A stretch of DNA of 64,000 nt from Fidelibacterota bacterium. Its GTDB lineage: Bacteria > Fidelibacterota > Marinisomatia > SCGC-AAA003-L08 > JACNLC01. Positions 18,355 through 27,546 of this stretch are shown here, in pieces. Location: assembly GCA_018657495.1 (NCBI GenBank), contig JABHXA010000004.1, forward strand, positions 19,086-83,085. Direction: 5' to 3'. Positions within the stretch are counted from its first letter, which is position 1. Every line of letters starts with the position of its first letter. The position numbers and the translations under genes are program-made. The notes beneath the pieces were generated by a model that worked only from the letters and a program-made list of their open reading frames with translations, was not told the DNA's origin and made no database searches.

Positions 18355-19359
18355 ATGCTCAATATAGGTGAATCAAAATTATATTTGGATGACGATTCCT
18401 CTTTGGATTGGATTCGCTCACAAAAGATTGGAATTATTGGTTTTGGAAACCAGGGACAGGCGCAAGCGCTGAATCTTAAGGATTCCGGTGCTGATCTCAA
18501 AATTGGATTACGGGAAAATTCATCTTCCACTCAGAATGTAGTAAATGCCGGCCTAACCAGTGAATCGGTCGAATCCATTTGCGCATGGGCAAGTGTATTA
18601 GTTTTACTTGTTCCAGACGAAACAATCCCTAAAGTGTATGACAACATTATAAAACCAAATACAGATAGTTCAACTATACTTGTATTTGCGCACGGATATT
18701 CCATTCACTATCAGACAATTTCTTTGTACCCAACTCAGGAAGTATTGCTGATTTCTCCCAGTGGACCTGGCAAACTCGTTCGTAAAAGGTTCCTTGAAAA
18801 TAGCGGTGTCCCGTCGTTAATTGCTTCAAATACTAATTCAAGTGATTCAATTCAAAGAGCACTCTCATATAGTAAGGCCATTGGTTGTACCCGAATCTGC
18901 GCCGTTCTTACTACATTTAGTGAGGAGACTGAATCAGATCTTTTTGGTGAACAGACTGTGCTCACAGGCGGAATACCCCATTTAATTATCAATGCATTTA
19001 ATACTCTTGTTGACCGGGGATTTCAACCTGTTGTCGCCTGGTTGGTTTGTTTTTACGAAGTCAAATTAATTGTCGATCTATTTTCTGATATTGGTTTATC
19101 AAATATGCAGGATGCCATTAGTACCACAGCGAACTATGGCGGTCAAACTAGAGGGGAAAGATTGATTAATCAGAATGTCCGTGATGAAATGGGTAAAATC
19201 TTAAGTGAGATTCAAGAAAATAAATATTTTGAGGAATACCAGAATATCCAGAGCGATATAGATATATCTCAACAGAAAAGCCGACAAAACAGTCTCAGTT
19301 CGTTCACAGAGATCAGCCGGATCATGCTGCCCATTGTCACATCCCCGAGAAATATATAA
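18355..19359 (+). CDS. Ketol-acid reductoisomerase-like protein with altered catalytic residues
   Basis: A 334-residue homologue of class I ketol-acid reductoisomerase, the IlvC enzyme that makes branched-chain amino acid precursors. The NADPH-binding fold is clear (IGIIGFGNQGQAQALNLKDSG), as are HGYSIHY with H113, the metal-site segment ESDLFGEQ (D195, E199) and EVKLIVDL. Several catalytic positions differ from IlvC. The Lys in the family motif PKGPGH is Ser136 and its final His is Lys140. One of the two C-terminal metal-binding Glu is Val231 (WLVCFYE instead of FECLHE), and TAEYG is TANYG. No ilvB, ilvN or ilvD is nearby. I therefore call it KARI-like, possibly with another reaction, and give no ilvC symbol. 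Confidence 0.85.
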   Translation: MLNIGESKLYLDDDSSLDWIRSQKIGIIGFGNQGQAQALNLKDSGADLKIGLRENSSSTQNVVNAGLTSESVESICAWASVLVLLVPDETIPKVYDNIIKPNTDSSTILVFAHGYSIHYQTISLYPTQEVLLISPSGPGKLVRKRFLENSGVPSLIASNTNSSDSIQRALSYSKAIGCTRICAVLTTFSEETESDLFGEQTVLTGGIPHLIINAFNTLVDRGFQPVVAWLVCFYEVKLIVDLFSDIGLSNMQDAISTTANYGGQTRGERLINQNVRDEMGKILSEIQENKYFEEYQNIQSDIDISQQKSRQNSLSSFTEISRIMLPIVTSPRNI

Positions 19360-19362
19360 ATA

Positions 19363-20520
19363 ATGATCGGTTTTAAAAACCGGGTATGCCGGAAATATCT
19401 TTTTATACTCGCCCTGAATTTTGTTTTTCTTTCAATTTTGACCGGGCAGGAATCGTTAATGTCTCCAGCAAATGAGCACATTACAAGCGGGATTCATAAC
19501 CTTTACAGTTATCATTTTGACAAAGCAATCAATTCCCTTGATTCAGCCCTAATTGTTGATCCGCATCATCCTGTCCAACCTTTCATAAGACTGGCAGTAA
19601 ATTGGCTACAGGCCCAAACTGAATGTGGGTATGACTCATCCTATGCCATAATTGAACAAGAGGTAAAAAATCTTGTGCCATGGTATAAGAAGCATATATT
19701 GCAATATCCTGATAATGCTGAATATCCGCTTTATCTTGGTTCGGTTTATGGAATGAAAGCCCGTATATCATTAGCGAAAAAAAAATGGCTCGATGTGATT
19801 ATTTCAGGATATCGAGGATACAATTATATCGATATGGCAAAAGACATTGATCCCCAACTCAAAGATATATATATGCCATTTGGGCTGATGGAATATTACT
19901 CATGCAAAATGCCAGGCAGTATTCAGTTTATTGCCGGATTATTTGGCATCAACAGTGATTGTGAAACCGGATTAGGAAAATTAGAAACTGCTGCAAATGA
20001 ATCATATTATAGCTGGATTGAGTCTTCCAATGTTTTGGTTTATGCATATTTATATATCGAAAAAGATTACCATTCTGCCTTAAAATGGGTACATCCTCTT
20101 GTGGCTCAATTTCCCGAAAATCCAATGTTTCTTCTTTTATATGGTGAAACCCTGGCGAAATTAAAAATGTGGGATGAATTAGACGAGGTTCTCCCTCAAA
20201 TTTATCCTTTCACTCAGCAGGGCTCACATCTATTAACGAATGAATGTAACCTTAAATACCAATATTTACTAGCCTTGAAGGAATTCGATAACCAAAACTA
20301 TGAAAATGTGATTGAGTTAACCACGAATATCATCACAGATTATCAAATGGAGTTTGACTGGCTCCTTGGTTTTGCTCACATTCTTAGGGGAAAATGTTAT
20401 GACATTAATGGTGACAGAAATCAGGCGGTAATGGATTATAAAGTCACTGCAAACCTGGATAACAAATATCCTGAAGTTGCTGAAGCTAAAGCATTAATTG
20501 AAACTGCATATAAATTGTAA
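19363..20520 (+). CDS. Exported TPR-like protein
   Basis: A 385-residue protein that starts 3 nt after the KARI-like gene. The N terminus (KYLFILALNFVFLSILTGQ) is a signal peptide. The rest is helical and repetitive, with TPR-like units such as YSYHFDKAINSLDSALIVDP, KDYHSALKWVHPLVAQFPENP and NQAVMDYKVTANLDNKYPE. There is no catalytic motif. It is probably a periplasmic or surface scaffold protein. It is in the same orientation as the RND, KARI-like and ispG genes and may share a transcript. Confidence 0.8.
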   Translation: MIGFKNRVCRKYLFILALNFVFLSILTGQESLMSPANEHITSGIHNLYSYHFDKAINSLDSALIVDPHHPVQPFIRLAVNWLQAQTECGYDSSYAIIEQEVKNLVPWYKKHILQYPDNAEYPLYLGSVYGMKARISLAKKKWLDVIISGYRGYNYIDMAKDIDPQLKDIYMPFGLMEYYSCKMPGSIQFIAGLFGINSDCETGLGKLETAANESYYSWIESSNVLVYAYLYIEKDYHSALKWVHPLVAQFPENPMFLLLYGETLAKLKMWDELDEVLPQIYPFTQQGSHLLTNECNLKYQYLLALKEFDNQNYENVIELTTNIITDYQMEFDWLLGFAHILRGKCYDINGDRNQAVMDYKVTANLDNKYPEVAEAKALIETAYKL

Positions 20521-20571
20521 ATATAATTGGCTAACAGAGGATAATCATCATTAATTTAATGTAATTGCATC

Positions 20572-22449
20572 ATGAAGGATACAAACCAATACTGTCATAA
20601 TTTATATAAATATCATCGACGCATCTGCCGTGTTGTCGATATAGGCAATACACCGCTGGGTGGAACTCACCCAATCCGTGTCCAGTCCATGACAACTACC
20701 AACACATTGGATACAGAATCTACAGTGCTTCAAAGCATCCGGATGATTGAGGCAGGAAGTGAATATGTTAGGATCACAGCCCCTGGCATCAGGGAGGCAG
20801 AAAACCTTCATAAAATAAAGAAAGAATTAGAGGCTGCCGGATTTTCCACACCGATCATAGCCGATATCCATTTTACTCCAAATGCAGCTGAAATTGCCGC
20901 AAGGTATATTGAAAAAGTTCGCATCAATCCGGGTAATTACTTTGATAGAAAAAAATTTCAGGTAATTGATTACACTGATGACAGTTATAATAAAGAATTG
21001 GATAAAATTCACCAGCGTTTTTCACCGCTCATAAAAATCTGCAAAGAATATGGAACTGCCATGAGAATTGGCACCAATCATGGTTCTCTTTCTGATCGTA
21101 TCATGTCTCGCTATGGAGATTCCCCACTGGGAATGGTCGAATCTGCCTTAGAATTTATCAGGATCTGCCGTGACCATAATTATCATGATATTGTTCTATC
21201 GATGAAATCAAGTAATCCATTTGTTATGGTAGAGGCCAACCGTTTATTGGTAAACAAAATGCAACTGGAGAATATGGATTATCCACTTCATCTTGGTGTG
21301 ACTGAAGCAGGAGAAGGTGAGGATGGCAGAGTAAAATCAGCTATTGGAATTGGATCTCTCCTTGAAGATGGAATAGGGGATACAATACGTGTTTCGCTTA
21401 CTGAAGAACCGGAAAACGAACTTCCTACAGCGCTATCAATCGCCAAAAATTATAATGATCGCATTGTCCATTCTGAAATGGTGGAAGAGCCCGATTGCAA
21501 TCCTGTGGATCCATTTAGATATCAGAAAAGGCATTCAGTTAAGATACTGAATATAGGCGGAAGTGAACCTCCACGAGTAGTCTCATCAATTGGCGCAGGA
21601 AAGATTAGTTCTCACCGCTTTCTTTGGCAGGATAAAGATATTAGAACAGATTATCTCCATTGTAATGAATTGTCCCTTCTTGATGATTTCAGTGAACCAC
21701 TCGGTATTTTTGCAAACTATCCATTTAATAAAATATATGACTCCAGGGTCATGCCATTAATAAAATGGAATGAATATATTGAAAATGATTATCCCCAAAA
21801 TCGATCAATTGGTATATTAGTTTCAACAGTGGAAATCGATGTAAATAAACTGAAATCATCAACAAATGCCATAATAGTACTATCTGCTGAAGATTCGAGT
21901 TTTCTCCATGATTATAGAAAGGTATTCTTCGACCTAATCAAATCCGATATCGATTTACCGGTGCTCATTAGATTGGGAAATATTCATGGTGACCACTTAT
22001 CTCTTTTAACCGATTTATCCATCAATATTGGTGGATTATTAATAGATGGATTTGTTGACGGTATATGGCTGGATTATCCTACAGATAGAAATTTGCAACT
22101 GGTTTATTCCATATTTCAATCAACACGCCTACGGATTTCACGGACTGAATTTATCTCATGTCCATCCTGCGGACGAACTTTATTTGATCTGCAGGAAACC
22201 AGCGAAAAGATTCGATTGAGAACAAATCATTTAAAAGGATTAAAAATCGGCATTATGGGCTGCATCGTAAACGGTCCTGGGGAAATGGCCGATGCAGATT
22301 ATGGTTATGTCGGAACAGGTATAGGCGTCGTGTCTCTTTACCGTGGTTTGGATGTGATAAAAAAGAATATTCCTTCCGCAGATGCAGTTGAAGGATTGAT
22401 TGAATTAATTAAAAATGATGGGAAATGGATACCACCGGATATTGACTAA
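20572..22449 (+). CDS. ispG: 4-hydroxy-3-methylbut-2-en-1-yl diphosphate synthase, long type
   Basis: IspG is the [4Fe-4S] enzyme of the MEP isoprenoid pathway that converts MEcPP to HMBPP. At 625 residues it is the long form with an inserted middle domain, as in Bacteroidota, Chlamydiae and plants, rather than the ~370-residue E. coli form. The TIM-barrel start (PIRVQSMTTTNTLDT, ADIHFTPNAA, RINPGN) and the C-terminal cluster domain are intact. Cluster cysteines are C530 and C533 (SCPSCGRT) and C564 (GCIVNGPGE). The family glutamate in GPGE is present. No other MEP gene is in the window. Confidence 0.95.
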   Translation: MKDTNQYCHNLYKYHRRICRVVDIGNTPLGGTHPIRVQSMTTTNTLDTESTVLQSIRMIEAGSEYVRITAPGIREAENLHKIKKELEAAGFSTPIIADIHFTPNAAEIAARYIEKVRINPGNYFDRKKFQVIDYTDDSYNKELDKIHQRFSPLIKICKEYGTAMRIGTNHGSLSDRIMSRYGDSPLGMVESALEFIRICRDHNYHDIVLSMKSSNPFVMVEANRLLVNKMQLENMDYPLHLGVTEAGEGEDGRVKSAIGIGSLLEDGIGDTIRVSLTEEPENELPTALSIAKNYNDRIVHSEMVEEPDCNPVDPFRYQKRHSVKILNIGGSEPPRVVSSIGAGKISSHRFLWQDKDIRTDYLHCNELSLLDDFSEPLGIFANYPFNKIYDSRVMPLIKWNEYIENDYPQNRSIGILVSTVEIDVNKLKSSTNAIIVLSAEDSSFLHDYRKVFFDLIKSDIDLPVLIRLGNIHGDHLSLLTDLSINIGGLLIDGFVDGIWLDYPTDRNLQLVYSIFQSTRLRISRTEFISCPSCGRTLFDLQETSEKIRLRTNHLKGLKIGIMGCIVNGPGEMADADYGYVGTGIGVVSLYRGLDVIKKNIPSADAVEGLIELIKNDGKWIPPDID

Positions 22450-22483
22450 ATAATTTGAAGGATTAATATAGGAGACGGTAGTT

Positions 22484-24034
22484 ATGAGGAAGATGTTTTC
22501 AAAGGTACTTTCCAGTGCGGTACAAGGTGTAGATGCGTATATTGTCAGTGTTGAAGCACATCTTGAAAATGTGAGGCCAGCGAAATTTATGACGGTGGGG
22601 TTGCCCGAAGGAGCTGTGAGGGAAAGTAAAGAACGGGTTATGGCGGCCATCAAAAATTCAGGTTTCAAACTAAAGCAGAAAAGAGTCATTATCAATCTGG
22701 CACCAGCGGATATCAGGAAGGAAGGCGCTGCTTTTGACCTTCCAATTGCCATTGGGATTCTTGGAGCACAAAACCTGGTGAGTGATAAATTTTTCGATAA
22801 GATCATACTGGTTGGTGAATTAAGCCTTGATGGCAGACTAAGACCGGTAAAAGGGGTATTCCCAATTTGTCTCAAAGCGCGTACGGAACAAATTAAGGGT
22901 ATAATACTGCCAAAAGAAAATTTGAAAGAAGCATCACTTGTTGACGGTGTAAAAATTGCCGGTGTCGAAACTTTGTCACAGGTGGTCGAGATACTAAATG
23001 GTGAAAGATCTCTTGACTTATCTGAAAGGCCATCATCAAATTTTAAATTGAGTCCAGTTGATTATATCCTGGATTTTGATGATGTAAAAGGACAGGATAA
23101 TGTAAAACGAGCCTTTGAGGTTGCTGCTGCCGGTGGGCATAATTTATTGTTAATCGGACCACCGGGGAGCGGTAAAACCATGCTGGCGAAACGACTTCCA
23201 GGTATATTACCATCAATGACAATTGATGAGATATTTGAGACGACAAAAATACATTCTGTTGCAGGATTGACAAACACAGAGAATGGCATAATTACCCAAA
23301 GGCCTTTCCGTCCGCCACACCATACAACTAGTGATGTGGGACTAATTGGTGGAGGGCAAATACCAAAACCTGGTGAGGTAAGTCTGGCTCATAATGGAGT
23401 ACTCTTTCTGGACGAATTGCCTGAATTTAAGAAAAGCGTTCTTGAGGTGATGCGGCAACCCCTCGAAGATGGGAGAGTTACCATCACTCGGGCAAAAATA
23501 TCTTTAACATATCCGGCTAATTTTATGTTGATTGCTGCAATGAATCCATGCCCATGTGGTTATTTTACCGATTTAATACATGAATGCACTTGTCATCCGG
23601 CTATGATTCAAAATTATCTCTCAAGAGTGTCTGGGCCATTATTGGATAGAATCGATATTCATATTGAAGTCCCGGCTGTTCCATTTGATGAGCTTTCATC
23701 TATGAAAGCAGGTGAAAAAACGAGTGAGGTACGTTCAAGGGTTGAACGGGCAAGGGCGATCCAGACAAAGAGATTTTCAAATCTGACCAGCATTCATGCA
23801 AACTCGGCGATGGAAAAAAAACAGGTATCCGAATATTGCCAGATTGATGCTGATGGGAAGGCATTACTAAAAAACGCCATGGATAAACTGGGTTTATCTG
23901 CCAGAGCATATGATAGAATATTAAAAGTATCACGGTCAATTGCTGATCTGGGTGGAGATAAAAATATTCTGCCGATCCATATAGGTGAAGCGATTCAATA
24001 TAGAAGTTTAGACAGAAGTAACTGGTACAATTAA
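22484..24034 (+). CDS. comM: ComM/YifB-family magnesium-chelatase-like ATPase
   Basis: A 516-residue AAA+ protein. ComM is a hexameric helicase that promotes branch migration during natural transformation, though many non-competent bacteria also carry it. The N-terminal part (about 1-165) is a Lon protease-like domain lacking the catalytic pair. The AAA+ core has Walker A GPPGSGKT and Walker B GVLFLDELPEF, and is followed by ANFMLIAAMNPCPCGYF with the family cysteines. The C-terminal part has the Mg-chelatase C domain (RAYDRILKVSRSIADL). A GGAG site precedes the start at 22484; a start at 22493 (MFSKVLSS) is possible. Confidence 0.93.
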   Translation: MRKMFSKVLSSAVQGVDAYIVSVEAHLENVRPAKFMTVGLPEGAVRESKERVMAAIKNSGFKLKQKRVIINLAPADIRKEGAAFDLPIAIGILGAQNLVSDKFFDKIILVGELSLDGRLRPVKGVFPICLKARTEQIKGIILPKENLKEASLVDGVKIAGVETLSQVVEILNGERSLDLSERPSSNFKLSPVDYILDFDDVKGQDNVKRAFEVAAAGGHNLLLIGPPGSGKTMLAKRLPGILPSMTIDEIFETTKIHSVAGLTNTENGIITQRPFRPPHHTTSDVGLIGGGQIPKPGEVSLAHNGVLFLDELPEFKKSVLEVMRQPLEDGRVTITRAKISLTYPANFMLIAAMNPCPCGYFTDLIHECTCHPAMIQNYLSRVSGPLLDRIDIHIEVPAVPFDELSSMKAGEKTSEVRSRVERARAIQTKRFSNLTSIHANSAMEKKQVSEYCQIDADGKALLKNAMDKLGLSARAYDRILKVSRSIADLGGDKNILPIHIGEAIQYRSLDRSNWYN

Positions 24035-24049
24035 ATTAAAAGGAGCAAA

Positions 24050-24487
24050 GTGAAATTATCATTAAAACCGTTAAATACAATAGCAAGGAATTATTACGAT
24101 AATCATGGACATTTCCATGATGGTGACGCCGGTCTCGATCTTTATGTTTTAGAGGATATAATCTTTGAGCCGGGGGAGACCAAAGCAATAAAACTTGGTA
24201 TATCCTGTCAGCCCGATGGCAATCAGGCGTATTATTTGTTTCCCAGATCGAGTATATCAAAAACTCCTCTGAGGATGGCAAACTCAATTGGATTAATTGA
24301 TGGTGGTTATCGCGGTGAGATTATGGCAATGTGCGATAATATTAAAAATTACTCATACACTGCCAAAAAGGGAGATCGACTTTTTCAGTTGGTCGCTGCC
24401 GACAGTTCACCGATTTCATATACCTTGGTGGAAGAACTATCAGTCACCACCCGAGGCACTGGAGGATTCGGCAGCACGGGAAAATAA
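24050..24487 (+). CDS. dut: dUTPase (trimeric type)
   Basis: A 145-residue trimeric dUTP pyrophosphatase, which makes dUMP and keeps uracil out of DNA. The start codon is GTG at 24050, supported by AGGAG at 24041-24045. The five family motifs can be followed: DAGLDLYV (I), FPRSSISKTPLR (II), GLIDGGYRGEI (III, with the catalytic Asp), GDRLFQLV (IV) and RGTGGFGSTGK (V). It lies 15 nt after comM on the same strand. Motif I lacks the SAGYD wording of E. coli but has the expected D-A-G-L-D-L. Confidence 0.93.
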   Translation: MKLSLKPLNTIARNYYDNHGHFHDGDAGLDLYVLEDIIFEPGETKAIKLGISCQPDGNQAYYLFPRSSISKTPLRMANSIGLIDGGYRGEIMAMCDNIKNYSYTAKKGDRLFQLVAADSSPISYTLVEELSVTTRGTGGFGSTGK

Positions 24488-24680
24488 TACCAGGATTATT
24501 ATATCAGTATATTTCCCCAATAACAATTCGTTTAAACCACAATATTATTAACAGATAAAATACTCAACTGTCATAACGGCATGTAGAAATGACATGGCAT
24601 AAATATTGTAAATGCCCTGTCGAATTTATAATTTTAAATTTCAAAAAAATTCAAATAAAAAATAAATAGGAGTGAATGAA
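24488..24680 (+). promoter_or_regulatory. Leader region of groESL with an inverted repeat
   Basis: No CIRCE element (TTAGCACTC/GAGTGCTAA) is present upstream of groES. A short inverted repeat TGTCAT (24569-24574) and ATGACA (24589-24594) lies about 90 nt before the start codon and is the only candidate operator I see. Its regulatory role is speculative. Confidence 0.3.
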
Positions 24681-24965
24681 ATGAACATTAAACCTCTTGC
24701 GGATCGAGTGGTGATTGCACCAGCCGAAGCTGAAGAAGTATCAAAAGGCGGCATTATTCTTCCAGATAGTGCTCAAGAAAAACCCCAACAGGGAAAGATA
24801 GTTGCTGTAGGACCTGGCAAATCCAGTGATTCCGGCAGTTTGATCAAACCAGAAGTTAAAAATGGTGATGAAGTTTTGTACGGAAAATATTCCGGTACTG
24901 AAATCACTGTTGATGGTGAAAGCTATCTGATCATGCGCGAAAGCGATGTTTTAGCTGTATTATAA
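24681..24965 (+). CDS. groES: Co-chaperonin GroES
   Basis: A 94-residue co-chaperonin that caps GroEL. The start is ATG 24681 with AGGAG at 24668-24672; a GTG at 24672 lies inside that site and is not used. Motifs: [11 protein letters not shown] at the N terminus, the mobile loop about residues 15-32 with [10 protein letters not shown], and EYLI-like ending with DVLAVL. It is followed by groEL after 21 nt with an AAAGGAG site. Confidence 0.97.
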   Translation: MNIKPLADRVVIAPAEAEEVSKGGIILPDSAQEKPQQGKIVAVGPGKSSDSGSLIKPEVKNGDEVLYGKYSGTEITVDGESYLIMRESDVLAVL

Positions 24966-24986
24966 AAATTTAAAGGAGAAAATCTA

Positions 24987-26633
24987 ATGGCATCAAAAGA
25001 CATTACATATAGCATGGACGCCAGAACTGCATTAAAAAAAGGTGTTGATTCACTTGCAAATGCAGTCAAAGTAACATTGGGTCCTAAAGGAAGAAACGTA
25101 ATAATTGAAAAAAGCTTCGGAGCACCAACAATAACAAAAGATGGTGTTACAGTTGCAAAAGAAATTGATCTTGAAAACAAAATTGAAAATATCGGTGCAC
25201 AGATGGTTAGAGAAGTTGCATCAAAAACATCTGATAAAGCCGGTGACGGAACCACAACAGCCACCGTACTTGCTCAGGCAATAATTAGCGAAGGTTGGAA
25301 AAATGTTACTGCCGGTGCAAATCCGATGGATTTGAAAAGAGGTATTGATGTAGCTGTATCACAGGTTGTTGGATACCTGGGTACTATAAGTAAAGCCATT
25401 TCAGAAAAAGACGAAATTAGCCAGGTTGGTACTATCTCGGCAAATAATGACAAAGAAATTGGCGATCTTATTGCTGATGCTATGGAAAAAGTAGGAAATG
25501 AAGGTGTTATTACTGTTGAAGAAGCTAAAGGAATGGATACATTCCTGGAAACTGTTGAAGGAATGCAGTTTGACAGGGGATATCTATCACCTTATTTTGT
25601 AACAAATGCTGAATCAATGGAATCAATTCTTGAAAACCCTTATATTCTTGTTCATGATAAGAAAATAAGTGCCATGAAAGATCTATTACCTATTCTTGAA
25701 AAAACCAGTCAATCAGGTCGACCACTATTGATTATTGCTGAAGATATTGAGGGCGAAGCTCTTGCAACTTTAGTTGTCAATAAAATTCGCGGAACGCTCA
25801 AAATTGCAGCCGTAAAAGCACCGGGATTTGGTGATAGACGAAAAGCCATGCTTGAAGATATTGCTGTATTGACAGGTGCAACCGTTATTTCAGAAGAACA
25901 GGGTTACAAACTGGATAATGCCACAATTGAATATCTTGGTCAGGCTAGAACCATTACATTGGATAAAGATAATACGGTTATCGTCGAAGGATCTGGTGAT
26001 AATGATAGTATCATGGCCAGAATCAAAGAGATTAAAGTACAGATTGATAATTCAACATCTGATTATGATAAAGAAAAGCTCCAGGAAAGACTCGCCAAAT
26101 TGTCAGGCGGTGTTGCTGTTCTGAATATTGGTGCTGCTACTGAAATTGAAATGAAAGAGAAAAAAGCTCGCGTTGAAGATGCTCTTCATGCCACACGTGC
26201 CGCCGTACAGGAAGGCATTGTTGCTGGTGGTGGTGTTGCACTTCTCAGAGCGACCCAGAATATTGACACTAGTGTTTCTGATGAACAGGATATTATTCTT
26301 GGAATGGATATTGTTAAACGTTCTCTGCAGGCACCTGCAAGACAGATCATTGAAAATGCCGGTTTGGAATCACCAGTTATTATAAACCAAATCCTTGAAG
26401 GTGACATGAATTACGGCTTTGATTCCCGTAAGGAAGCATATGGTGATATGATATCATTTGGTATCGTTGACCCAACATTAGTTACCCGAACTGCAATTGA
26501 AAATGCAGCAAGTGTTGCTGGTTTATTGTTAACCACTGAAGCAGTTGTGTCTGAAAAGAAAGAAGATACACCTGCTGCTCCGCCTATGCCTGATATGGGT
26601 GGCGGAATGGGTGGTATGGGCGGAATGTACTAA
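24987..26633 (+). CDS. groEL: Chaperonin GroEL
   Basis: A 548-residue class I chaperonin, the normal length. ATP-site motifs are intact: [11 protein letters not shown] with the phosphate-binding loop, DGVTVAKEI, and [15 protein letters not shown] with the catalytic Asp. The apical domain and [12 protein letters not shown] are conserved. The tail ends in a Gly-Met-rich repeat ([12 protein letters not shown]), as usual. It forms a bicistronic operon with groES and is closed by a strong terminator. Confidence 0.98.
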   Translation: MASKDITYSMDARTALKKGVDSLANAVKVTLGPKGRNVIIEKSFGAPTITKDGVTVAKEIDLENKIENIGAQMVREVASKTSDKAGDGTTTATVLAQAIISEGWKNVTAGANPMDLKRGIDVAVSQVVGYLGTISKAISEKDEISQVGTISANNDKEIGDLIADAMEKVGNEGVITVEEAKGMDTFLETVEGMQFDRGYLSPYFVTNAESMESILENPYILVHDKKISAMKDLLPILEKTSQSGRPLLIIAEDIEGEALATLVVNKIRGTLKIAAVKAPGFGDRRKAMLEDIAVLTGATVISEEQGYKLDNATIEYLGQARTITLDKDNTVIVEGSGDNDSIMARIKEIKVQIDNSTSDYDKEKLQERLAKLSGGVAVLNIGAATEIEMKEKKARVEDALHATRAAVQEGIVAGGGVALLRATQNIDTSVSDEQDIILGMDIVKRSLQAPARQIIENAGLESPVIINQILEGDMNYGFDSRKEAYGDMISFGIVDPTLVTRTAIENAASVAGLLLTTEAVVSEKKEDTPAAPPMPDMGGGMGGMGGMY

Positions 26634-26668
26634 ACGGACATTTCACTTATATCCCAAACATACAAAAT

Positions 26669-26700
26669 CAAAAAGGGCTGGCATTTGTCAGCCCTTTTTG
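26669..26700 (+). terminator. Intrinsic terminator after groEL
   Basis: A perfect 12-bp stem (26669-26680 with 26689-26700) around an 8-nt loop, with AAAAA/TTTTT at its base, so it may work in both directions. Confidence 0.93.
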
Positions 26701-26775
26701 ATATAAATTAAATATCGAACCATCATTTCTATTATGAAATATTATTAGAAATAATATCTAAACAAAAGGGAGAAA

Positions 26776-27474
26776 ATGACCGAAATTAATAACCTGCCAA
26801 CTGAATGCGCAAAATTCTTTACTGAGCTTGAGGAAAACAATAACAGGATGTGGTTTGAAAAGAATAAACCCAGATTTCAGACCAAAATTCTAAATCCATT
26901 AAGGCAATTGGTTGGACAAGTGGGAGAAAAGCTTCATAGCCTGTCACCTGAAATAATAGCCGATCCTCGAATCAATAAATCAATTTTCAGGATTAACAGA
27001 GATCTACGATTTAGCCGTGATAAATCCCCATACAAAACTCACCAGGGAGTGATATTCTGGAATGGCAATATGGTAAAGTTGGAAAGCCCTGGTTTCTATT
27101 TACATCTGGATACGGACTATATTTATATTGGCGGTGGTTATCATTTATTCCCTAAAAAAGAACTTGAGATTTTTCGTAGGTCATTGGAAAATCCAATCCA
27201 TAATGATAGATTATATTCTATCATTCAAGAATTACAGTCAAGTGGTTATTCTATTGACGGTAAACATTATAAAAGATATCCAAAAGGATTTGATTCAAAT
27301 ATAGCAAATCAAGAGTATCTATTGTTCAAAGGTTTGTGGGCATACAGGAGAATAAGTGAATTCGATAAAATATGTAATCCTGATTTTGTTGAAAATATTT
27401 TTAATATTTTCCAGGATTTCTATCCACTCTATGAGTTCTTATGTGAGGTGATATATCATCAAAGCTATGAATGA
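26776..27474 (+). CDS. DUF2461 family protein
   Basis: A 232-residue soluble protein of the DUF2461 (TIGR02453) family, whose biochemical role is unknown. Recognisable features are the start FFTELEENNNRMWFEKNKPRF, the central INRDLRFSRDKSPYKTHQG motif, GFYLHLD, GGGYHLFPKKEL and KRYPKGFD. A GGGAG site lies just upstream. The gene ends at a bidirectional terminator that also serves the convergent foldase gene. Confidence 0.9.
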   Translation: MTEINNLPTECAKFFTELEENNNRMWFEKNKPRFQTKILNPLRQLVGQVGEKLHSLSPEIIADPRINKSIFRINRDLRFSRDKSPYKTHQGVIFWNGNMVKLESPGFYLHLDTDYIYIGGGYHLFPKKELEIFRRSLENPIHNDRLYSIIQELQSSGYSIDGKHYKRYPKGFDSNIANQEYLLFKGLWAYRRISEFDKICNPDFVENIFNIFQDFYPLYEFLCEVIYHQSYE

Positions 27475-27493
27475 TAACAAGGATTGAATATAT

Positions 27494-27525
27494 AAAAAAA
27501 GCCCCGGCATATACCGGGGCTTTTT
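27494..27525. terminator. Bidirectional intrinsic terminator
   Basis: Stem GCCCCGG (27501-27507) with CCGGGGC (27514-27520), flanked by A-run and T-run, placed between the convergent DUF2461 and foldase genes. Its core resembles the terminator at 14481. Confidence 0.93.
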
Positions 27526-27546
27526 AATTTTTAGAGATGGGAAAAG

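Noticed and set aside
24569..24594. Inverted repeat upstream of groES considered as a CIRCE operator.
   Set aside because: The sequence does not match CIRCE; it is kept only as a weak candidate.
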